Assembly: GCF_024713975.1 (NCBI RefSeq)
Contig: NC_091095.1
Location: 1,628,001 to 1,692,000 of the forward strand
DNA: 64,000 nucleotides
Source: Paralichthys olivaceus
Lineage: Eukaryota; Chordata; Actinopteri; Pleuronectiformes; Paralichthyidae
Direction of reading: 5' to 3'
Shown here: in pieces, positions 22,301-35,248 of the stretch
Layout of the letters: each line of letters starts with the position of its first letter
Position numbering within the stretch: the stretch's first letter is position 1
Translations under genes and position numbers: made by a program
Notes under the pieces: generated by a model
What the model saw: the letters and a program-made list of their open reading frames with translations, nothing else
Told to the model about the DNA's origin: nothing
Database searches by the model: none

Positions 22301-24275
22301 TGTGTGTCACTGTGTACATGTGCAAGTGTGTGTGTGTGTATGGGGGGGGGGGGGGGGGGTTATTGGTTACCAAACTACTTGTTTACCTAAGCCCCAGTTC
22401 AACATGAGTGGAACTGCATGTATGTTTTACAACATGATTTCACGTTCCCCAGCAGAAAGACAGTCACTCTGGGATCAGGTGACGGTGTCAGACGACAAAC
22501 AACAGACAGCCACTGTCTGAGCAGGTGTTTTACTTCTGATGTTTTAATGATGAATATGAGACAGTTCACGCTGTCACAGGTGGAGTGAACGTGTGTTTGT
22601 ACCTTCTCTCCCTCTGGACAGTAGCCTTTGACGAAGTCCTCACAGACTTCAGCTTTGCGGGACACGTAGACGTGACTGTAGGGACAGTCGCTGTTGTTAC
22701 AGATTCCCTTCAGGAAGTAAGAACACACCGGCATCTGGAGAGAATCAGACACACATATTAACCTAAGACGCTGTTCATTAGATTACTATCACCGTGTCCC
22801 TGGGTCTGTCTCCACTTTGTCCCTCCTCCTGTCCTCTCTCACCCATTTCTCAGCTCTAAACCTGACCAGTCAAAGCAGAATCAGATTTATTGGCACTCCT
22901 GGGACATGCAGCACTAAGAGGTCTCTCAATGAAAACAATAACAAAAGACCTAGTTTGATGACAGCATGAAGCTGCAGGGGATCATGGGAGTTGTTGTCTT
23001 CACTGCCAATGCAGACACAAATCTAATTGACGTGACTAAGGTTTTAGGTGGATAACACGCAGTTAAAAGCCAAACATCCCGTTACCTTGAATAAAAGTGG
23101 GAAGTTTGTTGGAAACATTTTGGCCGATGTAAGTAAACAAGTCAAGAAAATAATTCTAACATATTATATAGAGTTACAGAGAAGGTTCTGACGCCTCACA
23201 ACCTTTAGTCTGGTTCTGTCAGATGTTAAGTTCCCTCAGATCATGTTTGTTGAGATTTGGTGGAATACAAATAAAATCAATTCAATTCTTGGCATTAATT
23301 AAAACCAGTCAAAGTTTCCTGGTTGAAACTTCAGAGTGTGAAACAAAGGGGTTGAGACGAGTGTGAGAAACAACATGCCTGTGAGAAAGCGAGCAGGCGT
23401 GATGAGACCACGAGATTACATGAGATTCTATAGTTTGTAAACAAACTTGCGGTTTGTGCGAGACGCCACCGTCGTGTACAGTTTAGAAGACGCGTCCCGA
23501 GTGCCAAACGATCTGTCACACTGAGCAGCTAAATGACCTTAATTGCAGATGACAGCGGCAGAGTGAGAGTGAATGTGTGTCTTGACAGCGTGTGTGTGTG
23601 TGTGTGTGTGTGTCTGTGCAGGGAGATCTACTGTTTGACGTGTGGGGGCAAGCCTGGTGGAGGCCGCTCTAAATATACCTCAGAGAGGGGGTCCAGCGGG
23701 CGAAAGGTTGGGGGAGGCGGCGTGTGAGAGGGACTCCACCTCGATGGGGTGGGATCAGTTCTACCTAATTAACTGCTGCAGAAATATTTCTCCAGGCTGC
23801 AGCTCGTCCAGCACTCAGGATGTGTTTATGTGCACTGGATGTGTGCACAGACCGGGCCAGGGGAGGAGGGGGGAGGACTGGGGGTTCTCGGGTGTGTGTG
23901 GGTGGGGGGGTGATATCAGGGGAGCTGGGTCAGGGGTGTCCATTTGCGAGGTATTTGTGGTAGTAGGGGTACCAGAGGGTGGGGGACGTTGGAATTGAGG
24001 ATTCTGGCATGTCTTTACGTACTAGAGTCCGGATCAGGTTTGGAGAGCTGCTGGGTGTATCACCCCCACCCCCCCCCGCACGCTCCCCACATTTTAGACC
24101 CCCCTCCCCTCCACCCCCTCCCCTCTGTCCTGTTTAAGGGGTCCACATGAAATAAGAGCGGGCCAAAGGTTTGGGGGGATGATGGGGGTGCTGTTTGAGA
24201 GGTGGCATTACAAACAGACAGCTGGGCTCTCAGCACTTAGAGGGAGCAGTGTGACAACCAACACAGGTGCAGGGC

Positions 24276-24322
<47 letters not shown>

Positions 24323-27300
24323 CAGCTTTCCCTTTTTGGCGAGACTTCCCCATAGAGATCTCAAACGCTCAGAGTTCAGCTGGAGGCTTCAGAGGTGACA
24401 CAATGTGATGTGATGATAAATCTCCACTGATGTGCCCAAATGATCCATTTAGCTTTGGTTTAATAAATGCACCAACGATTCCAGATTCCAAGAAAGTCTG
24501 AGGATGATTTCTGAGCTGAGAGTCTGAACCGAGCTTCATGTGTTTGCTCCATTTGATCTGGTGTCGTCCACATCGGCGTGTTGTCGTTCGAGCGGAAAGA
24601 CGGCAGCGATCGTGCAGCTGAATTGTGGTCAGTTGGTCTGAGGAGCCTTTCACACCTGTTCATCGATTTGACCATCACGTGATTTATGTATTTTGAATTG
24701 ATATTGAAAAATAAATCGTATTTGTCAGGAAAGTAGGTAACAATATTTTTCATTATTGCTCCAATGGACGTTTATCCTCCTCGATAGATTTGTTGATTAT
24801 TCAGCGGGGAAAAAAAAGTTGTACAATCAACATCTAATCATCAATTCAAGTGATCGTGTTCCTTTTTGCTGTGCGTGCAGACCAGAAAGAGACACCTGTA
24901 CTCTAACATCCACCATAACAAATGTCATCATGATGTATCTGTACATCGAACCGACAGGTGATCTTCCAGTCACAAGTTCGACTTCCAATCGGGTCAAGTG
25001 TTCCTCAGCCTTTACTGTATCATGGAGACAGGAGCCGTGCCAAGAGCGCAAATACGATACATGATGGCTGTACCGAATACTGTCATCTTATATCTACACT
25101 CTGCACCCAACTCTGGCCTTTGCACTGAAGACGTGTCTCTTACCTTCTCCTTCGCCACCTTATGGGAAAATGGACACGTCCCGTCCGCCTGCTTGCATGT
25201 CCCTCGCAGAAACCTGCAAACAAGAACAAGCCAAAATATCAGAAGACAGAGATGTGGTTCAACAATCTTCCTGCTGACATCGTCTTCTTAGGTAAAGACG
25301 CTGTGTCCCCGAGAAGCTCAGCTGGTAATCCGGGACTGTGCCGAGATATTCGAAGTTCTTCACAGTCTCTACTCGTTTCCCCAGCGAGTGAAACCGGCTC
25401 AGTGCGCACGTCCATCAACACTGACCCTCAGGACGGCACGAAAGAAAATCTCTTATCCAGAGAATTAGCCCTTTATTGACATTAAGATCATTCAGGCTTT
25501 CTAAAAAAAAGAATACACATCTTCATAGAATTAAAAGCTGAGCTAAAATCAACAAACACAATTCTGGCGTATCCTTCGGGATGCATAAGCTGTTTGGTGA
25601 CAGTACTGAGCAGAGTCAGCGTCTTCTGGACCTTTGTGGCTCTGGAGAGGAACTGTAAGAAGTTTTTAGATCCACTGGGCCACTGGTTTTATTACTCTTC
25701 AGTTTAGAAGAGTGAGCAGCAACATCTTCTCCTTTTAGGATTGTTGATGCCTCTGACTGGCGATTGGTCGAGTGCATCTATCAGTGGAACCTCACTCACG
25801 CAGCTCCGTCCGCAGATTGCTACGGCACAGACTTTTGCTCCATCAGGGATATTTCAGCTTCATTTTTGGATGTCGGGAGGAGGTGGAGACGTGTCGTCCA
25901 TCTTTATTTACGGCCTTTTGAGTGACACATGCAAGGAGATTTTTATGGTTTGTTTGATGATGGATATTCTCATCAGAAGCTGCAGCTGACTTCTCTCTTT
26001 CTATTTTTGAACCTTGTGCTTTATTAATCAAAGAACCAGATTCTCTAAAGCAGTTTGATCAGATTTTCTTAAGCTTAAGCATCAAAATAAATCATTTCTC
26101 TCCTGTTGCTCATGTCCCCCTCCCCCACCCCCGATATGACATTGTGTGTTAACGTTACCTTGTGCAGACGGCCACCTTGTCGGGGTCATGTATGTAGGGA
26201 CAGCTGTTGCCACGGTTACACTTGCCGAAGCGGTTGTAGTACATGCAGTACTGCTTCTGCTGCTTCTTCTGGTGAGCATGTCTGATTATAGCGAGGCTCC
26301 GCTGAACTGCACGACTGGGATCAGAAGACACAGACAAACCACAAGTATCCACAAATCAATAAGCAGCCTGTTGAAGCTAAAGAGGACAAACTATGCCAGG
26401 ATTAGTTTCAACTCACCCCAATGAGGGGCTTATGGGTAGCAGTATCCTCCGTATGCTAATTTTAATTTTAAGATTACTTCTGGCTTTACAGCCTTTAGTT
26501 GACAGCGATGAAAGGCCGTTAATATTGGAGGGGGGGGAGGGGGGGGGGGGGGGCAGGATCAGATGCTACAGCCTTGGCTGGATTTGATTTCAAGATGGCA
26601 TTGCTGTATGAAAACCAGCCAACACGATGGCCCAGATATAAATGTCGTTAAAGTGCCCAAATTATGCTTTTCAGGTTTTTCTTTCCTTCAGTGCGTCACA
26701 GCTTTTTCACACATTTAAAAAGCTCTGCTAGGTAATTGAGGATAACGTTAAAACGATTTCTTCTCTCACACAGAACTTTCTGCTTCTGCCCCTCAAACTC
26801 TAAGCTGTTTTCAGACCTGCACTCAAGTCTGGACATTTTCCAGAAATGTTCTGAAGGGACTGTATGTGAGGACACAAATGTCTCAGCAGCTACTCTTCTG
26901 TGTGTTCTAAACTAAAACACTGATCTTTCCACAGCAGAATTCATACGTCATGTCCTGCCTCCTGCTGCTCTACAGGCTCCTGTTGTTGTGAACGAGCCAG
27001 ACAATCTCCTGCTTTGTGGGAGGCCGGCCAAGAGCTTCTACGGCGCAATTGAGACAGAGAGTAAAAAAGAGACGCTGCAGCAGTGAGACAAATAATGTAT
27101 ATTTTGAAAATTACAGCTCGTAAACCTCTTCTCGTAGAGCCTCAAATTAAAATTATGAACCTGTAAATGTCCATTAATACGGGCACTTTAATCAAGAAGT
27201 TTAAAAGTTGAATATGCATGCAGAAATGTTCACACTACTCTTACTAGAGTGCTTCTGATGAGGGGAGATGAAACGGGCAGTGTAATATAAAAACCTACCT

Positions 27301-30300
27301 GGCTAAATGACGAGTGCTGGAGGGTCGGGTCCAAGCAGGAATCGTGGAGGAGACGTGGGGGTTGGAGAACCTTCCTACATGAAGAGAACAGAGACCAAAG
27401 TTTATTAAACATGTCTGACAGGAGACATTGTTTTTTCAGAGGAAAGTTACTTTTGAAGAGAAATGGTTAATATATATGTTTAACCAAAATTATGAACATA
27501 TTTTTAAATCAAGCGTAGTTCTGGCACTGAATCTTATTTCAGCAAACTCATGGAGATGTCTGACACCGAGAAGAGGAATCCTTCCTCCGGCCCTGGAAGT
27601 TTCCCTCTTTTTCCTCTGTATTGCCATTTTGAAAATATATACAACATCAAATGTTAGTTCATAATGTCTTTCTCTTTCATCATTGTGTATCTTCATCTAA
27701 ACAAAAGTGTCTTCTAAGAGCTAAATCGACCTCCAACAGTAAAACAAACAACATGAAGCACATTCAAATTTTAAAACGTTATAATCTTGCATTAACTCAT
27801 GTTCCATGTTATGTTACCCACATCTTCTCATGAATATAATAATATTTTAACTATTTTGATCATGGCAGACAGAACAGGAGGCGTCTGAGTGTGTGGTTTG
27901 GTTTTGCAGCCAGAGGCAATAACAACCTAATATGTGAGTGGTTATTTATACTGTGCTGGTTTGACGCATAGGTGCCAAAGCCAAACGTGACGTCCAGCTC
28001 TGTCTGAGAACATCATAAACACCATGTACCCAGTGCACTCCACAAACAGAGGAGGCAGAGGTGTGTGTGTGTGTGTGTGTGTCTGTGTGTAGGGTTGTTG
28101 GAGGCCCTGAATAGGAGATGAGAAGAGGACACGGAGGTGAGGAGGTCTCGGTTACATATGATACAGATCTAATTCGGACGCCGACTGTTAAAGTTCTTAT
28201 CGCGTGCGGCTGGGGTGTGATTTAAGTGCAGCACAGGATTACAAACTCCACACGATGGACGAATGTGAAGCTTAAACCAGGGAACGATATGAAATCACAA
28301 GTCCTGCTGAGAGGACACCTGAGGCAAGTTTCTCCAGGATGCAGGAGTGTACGTGTTGGGATGCCGATCACGAGTTCAACAGAGTGGAGCTCCTCAATTT
28401 CCCCTGCAGGTGTAGCAGCTACAGAATGTGTGTGAGAGAGAAGTGTGAAGGGGGTTAGAGGCAGATCCGGACTTTAATCTGCACCATCCAGTCCTCCGGA
28501 CCCTCCCCCTCGCTGCTCTGACAGATGACAAGTTTATTATTTCAGATGGCAAATCCAGCCAGCTCTACTAAGTCCATTAGAGAGCATGTGGACAGAGCTG
28601 CAGCCACAAACATGAATAAACACCCTTGTATCACCTCAGGGTGCACAGATTTACTGCTCTGTGCTCGCACGCCCTGAACAGAGCCAGGGTTTGAAATTGA
28701 AATTAGCCTGATCGCTAATAAACACTATTAAGTATCAAAGGATACTGTTCCACCCCTGGGCAGATTCACAGTGTTTAAATGATGCCCCTGTGTTTTTTCT
28801 TGAATTCATCCTCATATACTGGCTGATTCTGATTTAAACACAAACACTATTGTCATTAATTATTCGGCAGGATTACAATGGCTAATCAGATTAAGTGAAC
28901 TAACTAAAATTCTGAGAGTTAAAAATATAAACACAACCTCATGTTTGGACACCAATGATCAGATAAGTTTTCACCACTTTTTGTTGGTTTGTTTGTTTGT
29001 GTGCAGGATTTCACAAAAACTACAGATTTCCATGAAACTTGGTGGAAGGTTTGGACATGGACCAATTTCCCAGGGAATGATTCATGGATCTTGATGAAAA
29101 TAATTAGACAAATTCATTGGACTGGTTTCTGAGCGTGTGTTTGGTGCAAATCAGAATAAGAATCGGAATCTTGCAGATTTAAATGCGGTTTCAGAGGCTG
29201 CTGTATGAGGGTTTTTCATTTTCATGTCTGCGCGCTGTGTAACCATGTGTGGCGAAGGTCAGCGTACCTGTTCGGCTGATCGACATGTTGGACGCCACCG
29301 TGCGGGACAACTTATTGGCCGACACCCGGTACAGGGATCCACCAATCCAGCACATGCCGCTTCCTCTCCAGTGCTGGGTGTGTGACGGGGGGGAGCGAAG
29401 GCGGCTCTGAAGGAAACTCCTGCGAGGGAGAGGAGAGAAAGGAAGAAATCAGATAACGTCAGGAAACGTCTTTGGAAATGATACTCAAGTCATATATTCA
29501 TACATTTAATTAAGAGATAATTCCACTCTATTAAAACTTCAGTGATTATAACTGTTCATTGAGCTCAGTTTACAAACTTCAGCGTAACGATATCAGTGTA
29601 TCCGCTCATCTCTCACCTCCACCTCTGTTTTACCCATCGTCCCTCCGGTTCTTCCACTACATCTCCCCTCCTCACTTTATGTTTCCCATTCTCCCCTCCT
29701 CCCTCCTCTCTCTCTCCCTCTCTCTCTCTCTCTCTCATGTCACAGCACTCTGTTAAATTGCTCCTCTAATGGAAAGGACGGCAGTGTGGAAATGGAGAGA
29801 ATTGAAAAGAGGAGAGGAGGAAATCAATGAGATAATAGGCAGGGCAGGGGGCCAGAGCAGTGAGGTTGGCCCCTACACTGGAGTGTTGAGACCACACACA
29901 CACACACACACACACAGTATCACAACACACACTTCTGCTACAGTACGTACAGTATACACAATCACAGGCCTCACACACACTCACACACACACAAACACAC
30001 ACACACACAGCCTACTGAGCGACTCGTGGATGGTGAGCGTGTGTGCGGTGGCTGTAGGTGCAAGCCTGAAGTGTGTGTGGGGATGCTGGGTGGTGGTGGG
30101 GCGGTGCAGGGGTTATGGCGATAAATTGCGCTGTCCTGTCACTTCTATTTGGGGTGTATTGGGCCGGTGTGCAGGGCGCCACTGGAGGTAATTTGCTGCC
30201 GTATTTCAGATGGGCTGGAAATGGGTTTGGAGCGAGAGTTCATGCCTCCCATTACAGAGAGAAGAGAGGGTTACCCCAAACACGCGCTACGCACAAAACA

Positions 30301-31208
30301 ACTGACACGGACGCTTAACACGCTGCAGCCCACGTCGAGCTGCTGCACTTCTGCAAATAGGTAAGACAAAAAAAAAAGGAGAGCAAATGTCTGCCATCCG
30401 CTGCGTTCACGTACACCGCCTACCCGACTGCGTGCCATAACTCAGAGGCACAGACACTCAGTTCCACTGATCACTGGCTGCCCTACACAGGGCAACTGCA
30501 GCCAGGGGAGCTGTAATGGAGGCTAATGTTGAGGCGCTGACTGCCACCCAGGGAGGTTTCAACAAGGACCGGGTGGCCTGGGGAGCCACAATGGAGGTTA
30601 ATGGGGATATGACATGAACAGTTAACAGAGATGGCAGTTAACCCTGACACAGGGCCGCAGTCAGGGGGGGGTGAACAGGGGTGCAAGACCCAGTCTGTTT
30701 TCACACTGGACTCATGATCGTGCTGCTTATTACGCTCACTTCAATCAGACACACATTTCCATGTTTGAGGGCATAAAAGTGCAAATTCATTTCTGTGTCC
30801 AGGACGTTTAAAAGTTACTGTTCGATTCTCTAATGTTCATACATGAGAAAATACACCGAGAGAAAACATGAGGAGAGAGAGGGGCGGTTAATGTACATGC
30901 AGAAAATCTCCTCTTCACATCTGTGACCTGAATGAAATGTTTTTTTTGACGTTGATATTCAACTCTGGTCCATTTTCAGTCAAATAGACCATAGAGCACA
31001 GAATTCATTGGGGGCGTGAAAACAGTGTGATTGACAGCTCGTACCATCCAATGGGTGCAGGGGTATGTGGCAAAGATGGCGCTGGACATGATGACAAACC
31101 ACAGCATCAGTATTTTTTCTTCAGGTGGTCGGTGGATTTTTGAATTTGAAAACCTCATTTGCCCACACACACTGTATACAGTTTAAGACTTTATGTGTGT
31201 TTCTTGCC

Positions 31209-31245
<37 letters not shown>

Positions 31246-34200
31246 CAATCACCAGGCTGATATGAGACGTACAGCCATGTGAGTGTGTTTTAGCCCAGGG
31301 TCTGACACCATTAGTGCAAACTGCCTCTGTGGGAGCAGTTACCTAGGCAGTAAGGTAATCTGCCTGTAATGAGACAGGAGGACAGGAGGGAAGAACAGAC
31401 ACAAACAATGGAGAACATACAAATTAAAACACTTGAGAGAGGTGGTGTGTTTCTTTCTGCCTCCAGACTCTCCTTGGCCTGTTCCCCGTGATGCCCTTGA
31501 CCTCCAGAAGGATATCTGTTATCAGAGAGTCTCCAGACCCGTCTGATGCACAAATCCTCCGCTGCTGGACAGCTAAGTTCTTTCAGGGGCGAGCCCTTTC
31601 CTCCACTGAGAATATGTAGGACTGCCTTCCCTTTGTCTACAAGGCCTGAGGGACACTTCAAGTGTTTAAAGCTCCAATAATCAATATTTTCTGTTGATTA
31701 GTGTCAAACCCACATGTAATCATCACCAGTATTTTCACATTTACTAACCGTTTCACCGTCAGTACACAAAAATGTCCAGACATAATCTTCTGGACCTCTC
31801 ATAGATATTTCCACAGCAGGAGATTATCTGGGTCAGACTAATTCACAACAACAGGAACATGTCTCGAACATTCAGGTGAGGGGTGGAGAATGGGAAGAGC
31901 AGCAAGAGGCAGGAAGTGATAGATAAACTCGTTTTTGCTCACAGCATATCCACACCGGCTCCAGCCCTTATCACCAAAACCTCTCGAATCTCTGTGTCTT
32001 TCCAAGCTGACGTCTTTGTCTGCATCATCTACGTGTACCTCTTCTTACAAACACAAACAAACCCACCGACAACGGCAAAAAGTCTTTGAGTGTATGAAAT
32101 AAGAAATTACACCTTAATCCCAAAAATTCAGTTAAATGTCTAAATTTGACTGGTGTGACTGTCAAAATCTCATTTATATTGAAATTACAGTGATTTTAAA
32201 ATTAAGATTAGAAAATCCACACTAATTGTTTCAGCATCCTGAAATACAGTTTATGTACTGGAGGCGTGTTGCACAAACAGAAAGACGAGGGCTGGGGGTC
32301 ACAGTAAAAAAGAGCAAGAACAAAAAGTCAACACAAAAAAAAAAGACAGAAAAGAAAAACTTGGAGGGGAAATGTGAAAAAATAGAGGACAAGGGCGCGA
32401 AGAAACTCCCCTGAGAGTAGTTTGCATGCATATGTGCAGTTTGTCTGTGTGTGCGTGTGTGTGTGTGTGTGTCTGCGGACTGCTCTGACCATGCGATGCA
32501 CAGATAAAGGAGAGCACGATTCAGCACTACGGGCGCCGTTGATGAATGATCCGACTTTTGTTTTAGTGACAGGGAAGAATTTGGAGGGTCGCGCGACTGC
32601 TCAGAATAATGCTGCCCTTGTCCATTTGTCTGCAACCCAAGCATTAGTGGGCTCATATTGGGAAACAGTTACCCTTGAAACAGAGCACAGCAAAAACAGT
32701 CATCTGGCTAATTCCAGCAGTGAGCACTGCTGCTCTTCTTCGGGCACTTAAAGGAAAACCAGAGCAGTGTCGTTACACATCACAATCCCATCACATCCAG
32801 CTTCAACAGACAAAACGCACGTGTGCAGGAAACACAACAGCAGCAGAAGAAGAAGAAGCTCGCGACACACAACTATAGCAGACAAGTAGATGACTAATGT
32901 GATGAGTAATGAGTAAATGAATGAACTGGGGTATAAAAAGGTGAATGAATGGGAGAGTGAATGCAGGAAAAAAGAAGGAGGGGAGAAGTGAAGAAGAGGG
33001 AGCACTGCTTCACTTTATTGCCAAGTCTCTTACATCCTGTACTGATCGATACTGAAGCACTAAAGGAGATGAGCGCCTGGACCCAGTGTGTGAGTGTGTA
33101 CGAGTGTAGACGTATACACAAATATTGTATACTTATTTGGGGTTGGGGTGTCTTGCCGTGTTGGGGGCTTCAACATCAATGGCAGAAATAAATTGGAGGA
33201 AGAAACAGCAACGAGTGGATGACAGGAAATAATGTGTGTCGTATGTGGGATGTGACAGAGAATGCTTGTTAAATTTGATATAAAAAGAAATGGGGAGAGA
33301 AAAGGGACAGAGCAAACGCACGTTTACAGAAAATAAAAGAAGGGACAGGGGGGAGACAAATGGGGGGAGTGTGCAGGAGATGAAGGGAGGATTAGGCTGT
33401 AATTTATCCTGCAGCGTGCATGCTTTACGGCTTTCTTAATTCAACTCCTGCTACTATTAATGGAGTTAATGTTGAGATTATATCTATTTTCTGGTGTCGG
33501 GCGGGGGCTGAAATACTGCAGCAGATTCCTGCTCCTCTTCAAACTGCTGCCCGGCGCTAAATCACCCACTGCGCTCGCTACGGCCGATACCGAGCGGAGA
33601 GCAGAGCATGCTGGGTAAGCAGAAGCTCACTTCCTGTGGGTCTGAGAACAGTGTCAACAACTAACAGGTGTTTAAATTTGGACGATTGTAGGATATTTTA
33701 ATAGTAACAGTAAAAATGTATTGTGCAGTTTCCCCCAGGAGACTCTTTGGCTTCACTTCTGTGAGGCTGTAATGTCACTTATCTTTATCAACACTAGCGT
33801 TTAACGTAAGTAGTTTGGATTCCTGTCAAATCAATGTCACCCTTCAATGAGACAGATCTTTTTGATTTTGCATTTACACCAGTATGAACGCTTGTGAGGG
33901 ACACTTTGAGAATTTGGGCAGGTTTAGTGTTGAAAGAAAAACAATTTAAACCTTCCTCAAGTAAAGATTTTTTTTAAATTAATAAGAAATAAACCTCAAA
34001 ACAAAGTTTTTCCAATGTCTGTTTTATAACACTGTCTCATATCTATACAGATAATCCTCCTTTTTCTGTTCAGCTGCGTGACGCAGAGCCAGAGGTAGAG
34101 CTGTGACCAAACACAGAGACAGAGGACAGGAGGACAGGGATCAGTGGGTGTGATAGGCCTAAGACGGAGAGCAGCACTCAGTAGTAAAGAGCAGAGAATA

Positions 34201-35210
34201 TGAGCTCATGCTCCACTCAATAGCCTCAAACTGATAAAAGTGGAGGGTCGTTGGACTTAAACAGATAGATAAGCATGAGAAAGGAATGAGGGGTGGGTGA
34301 GGAGGGGGGTGATCCACCATCCCCGGGGACCCGACCTGTCCCCCCCCCCCCCCCCCTCCCTATCTCTTTCCTCTCTTCTACACACTTGGTGATATTTCAC
34401 AAGATGTCACGGGGCTCAAATTGAAAATCCCTTGATGAATCAATATTTACTGCAGCAGCTAAATGAATAGTAATAAGTCACCAGAGGCTGCGTCCAGCCA
34501 CAGTCCAGGGCCCTGTGTCTCACCAAATCTGGATTACACAAATGAACCCCCATCACTAAAACACACACACACACACACACATGGACAACACAAATCCACA
34601 GAACGCTTTAATTATTACCGACTACACAAACAAATAACTTAGAAGGATCAGTTCATCCAAATTATACAGATGGCATTTTACCACTTGTGCCATGTCACTA
34701 TATAAATTGTGTTTCTGTATGAAATCTGTTCACGGTGCGGATGAGGCTCAATAACTTGGAGGAGCAAGTTTAAAATCGGGATATCTTGAAACCTTGTGAC
34801 GTTAGAATGGAGCATGAGAGGAAAGGTGGTTTTTTTGTGTGAGCTGAATGAAAACTAATAACTGTTAATGTTCAGGTTGATTATTGTTAATCAGTGTTAA
34901 AAATACATCACTTTCCTCATACTGTCTATTGCTGCAGCTGAGAACAAACAAGCGATAGCTGAAGATGGCCACGTGATGAGCTGGTGACCTGTCCAGGATC
35001 AATTCCACCTCCCGCACAATGTCGGCTGGGTTTGGCTCCAGGCCCCACCGCTGCAACCCTCAATAAATAAGGGGCACAGCTGATGGATGTGTGAATATTT
35101 AAATATACGTCACCTTGCAGTGTGGGAGCTTGTTTAGAATAATTTTCTTTTTCTTTTTTATACTGTAAGCTGTAAGTCATCCAAAAATACAACGCTCCAA
35201 TCATGCAGTT

Positions 35211-35248
<38 letters not shown>

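Larger units (their letters stand above)
18813..22602 (-). other. zc3h3: zc3h3 intron 9
   Basis: 3.8 kb with GT-AG borders. It contains (TG)n at 19320-19350, a repeat related to the one in intron 3 at 20075-20260, GGA-rich sequence at 21740-21790, (CA)n at 21947-21980, and a TG tract plus G18 at 22325-22359. Short repeat-poor patches near 19230-19310 and 19935-20030 contain TAATTATATG and AAATTAATTGC words. No internal gene. Confidence 0.7.
22735..25143 (-). other. zc3h3: zc3h3 intron 8
   Basis: 2.4 kb with GT-AG borders. It holds an inverted LINE-tail-like fragment (22873-22915: CAGAATCAGATTTATTGGC), (TG)n at 23590-23612 and 24279-24318, and a G-rich region at 23640-24000. No internal gene. 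Confidence 0.7.
27375..29267 (-). other. zc3h3: zc3h3 intron 5
   Basis: 1.9 kb with GT-AG borders. It contains a short (TG)n at 28061-28082, a dispersed repeat at 28985-29185, and a repeat-poor patch 28540-28745 that could be a conserved non-coding element. No internal gene. Confidence 0.7.

Noticed and set aside
22693..22752. Internal ATG at 22734 as a separate small zinc-finger gene
   Set aside because: The Met follows a splice acceptor directly and is in phase with exon 8; it aligns with an internal Met of human ZC3H3 (KEKMPVCSYF).
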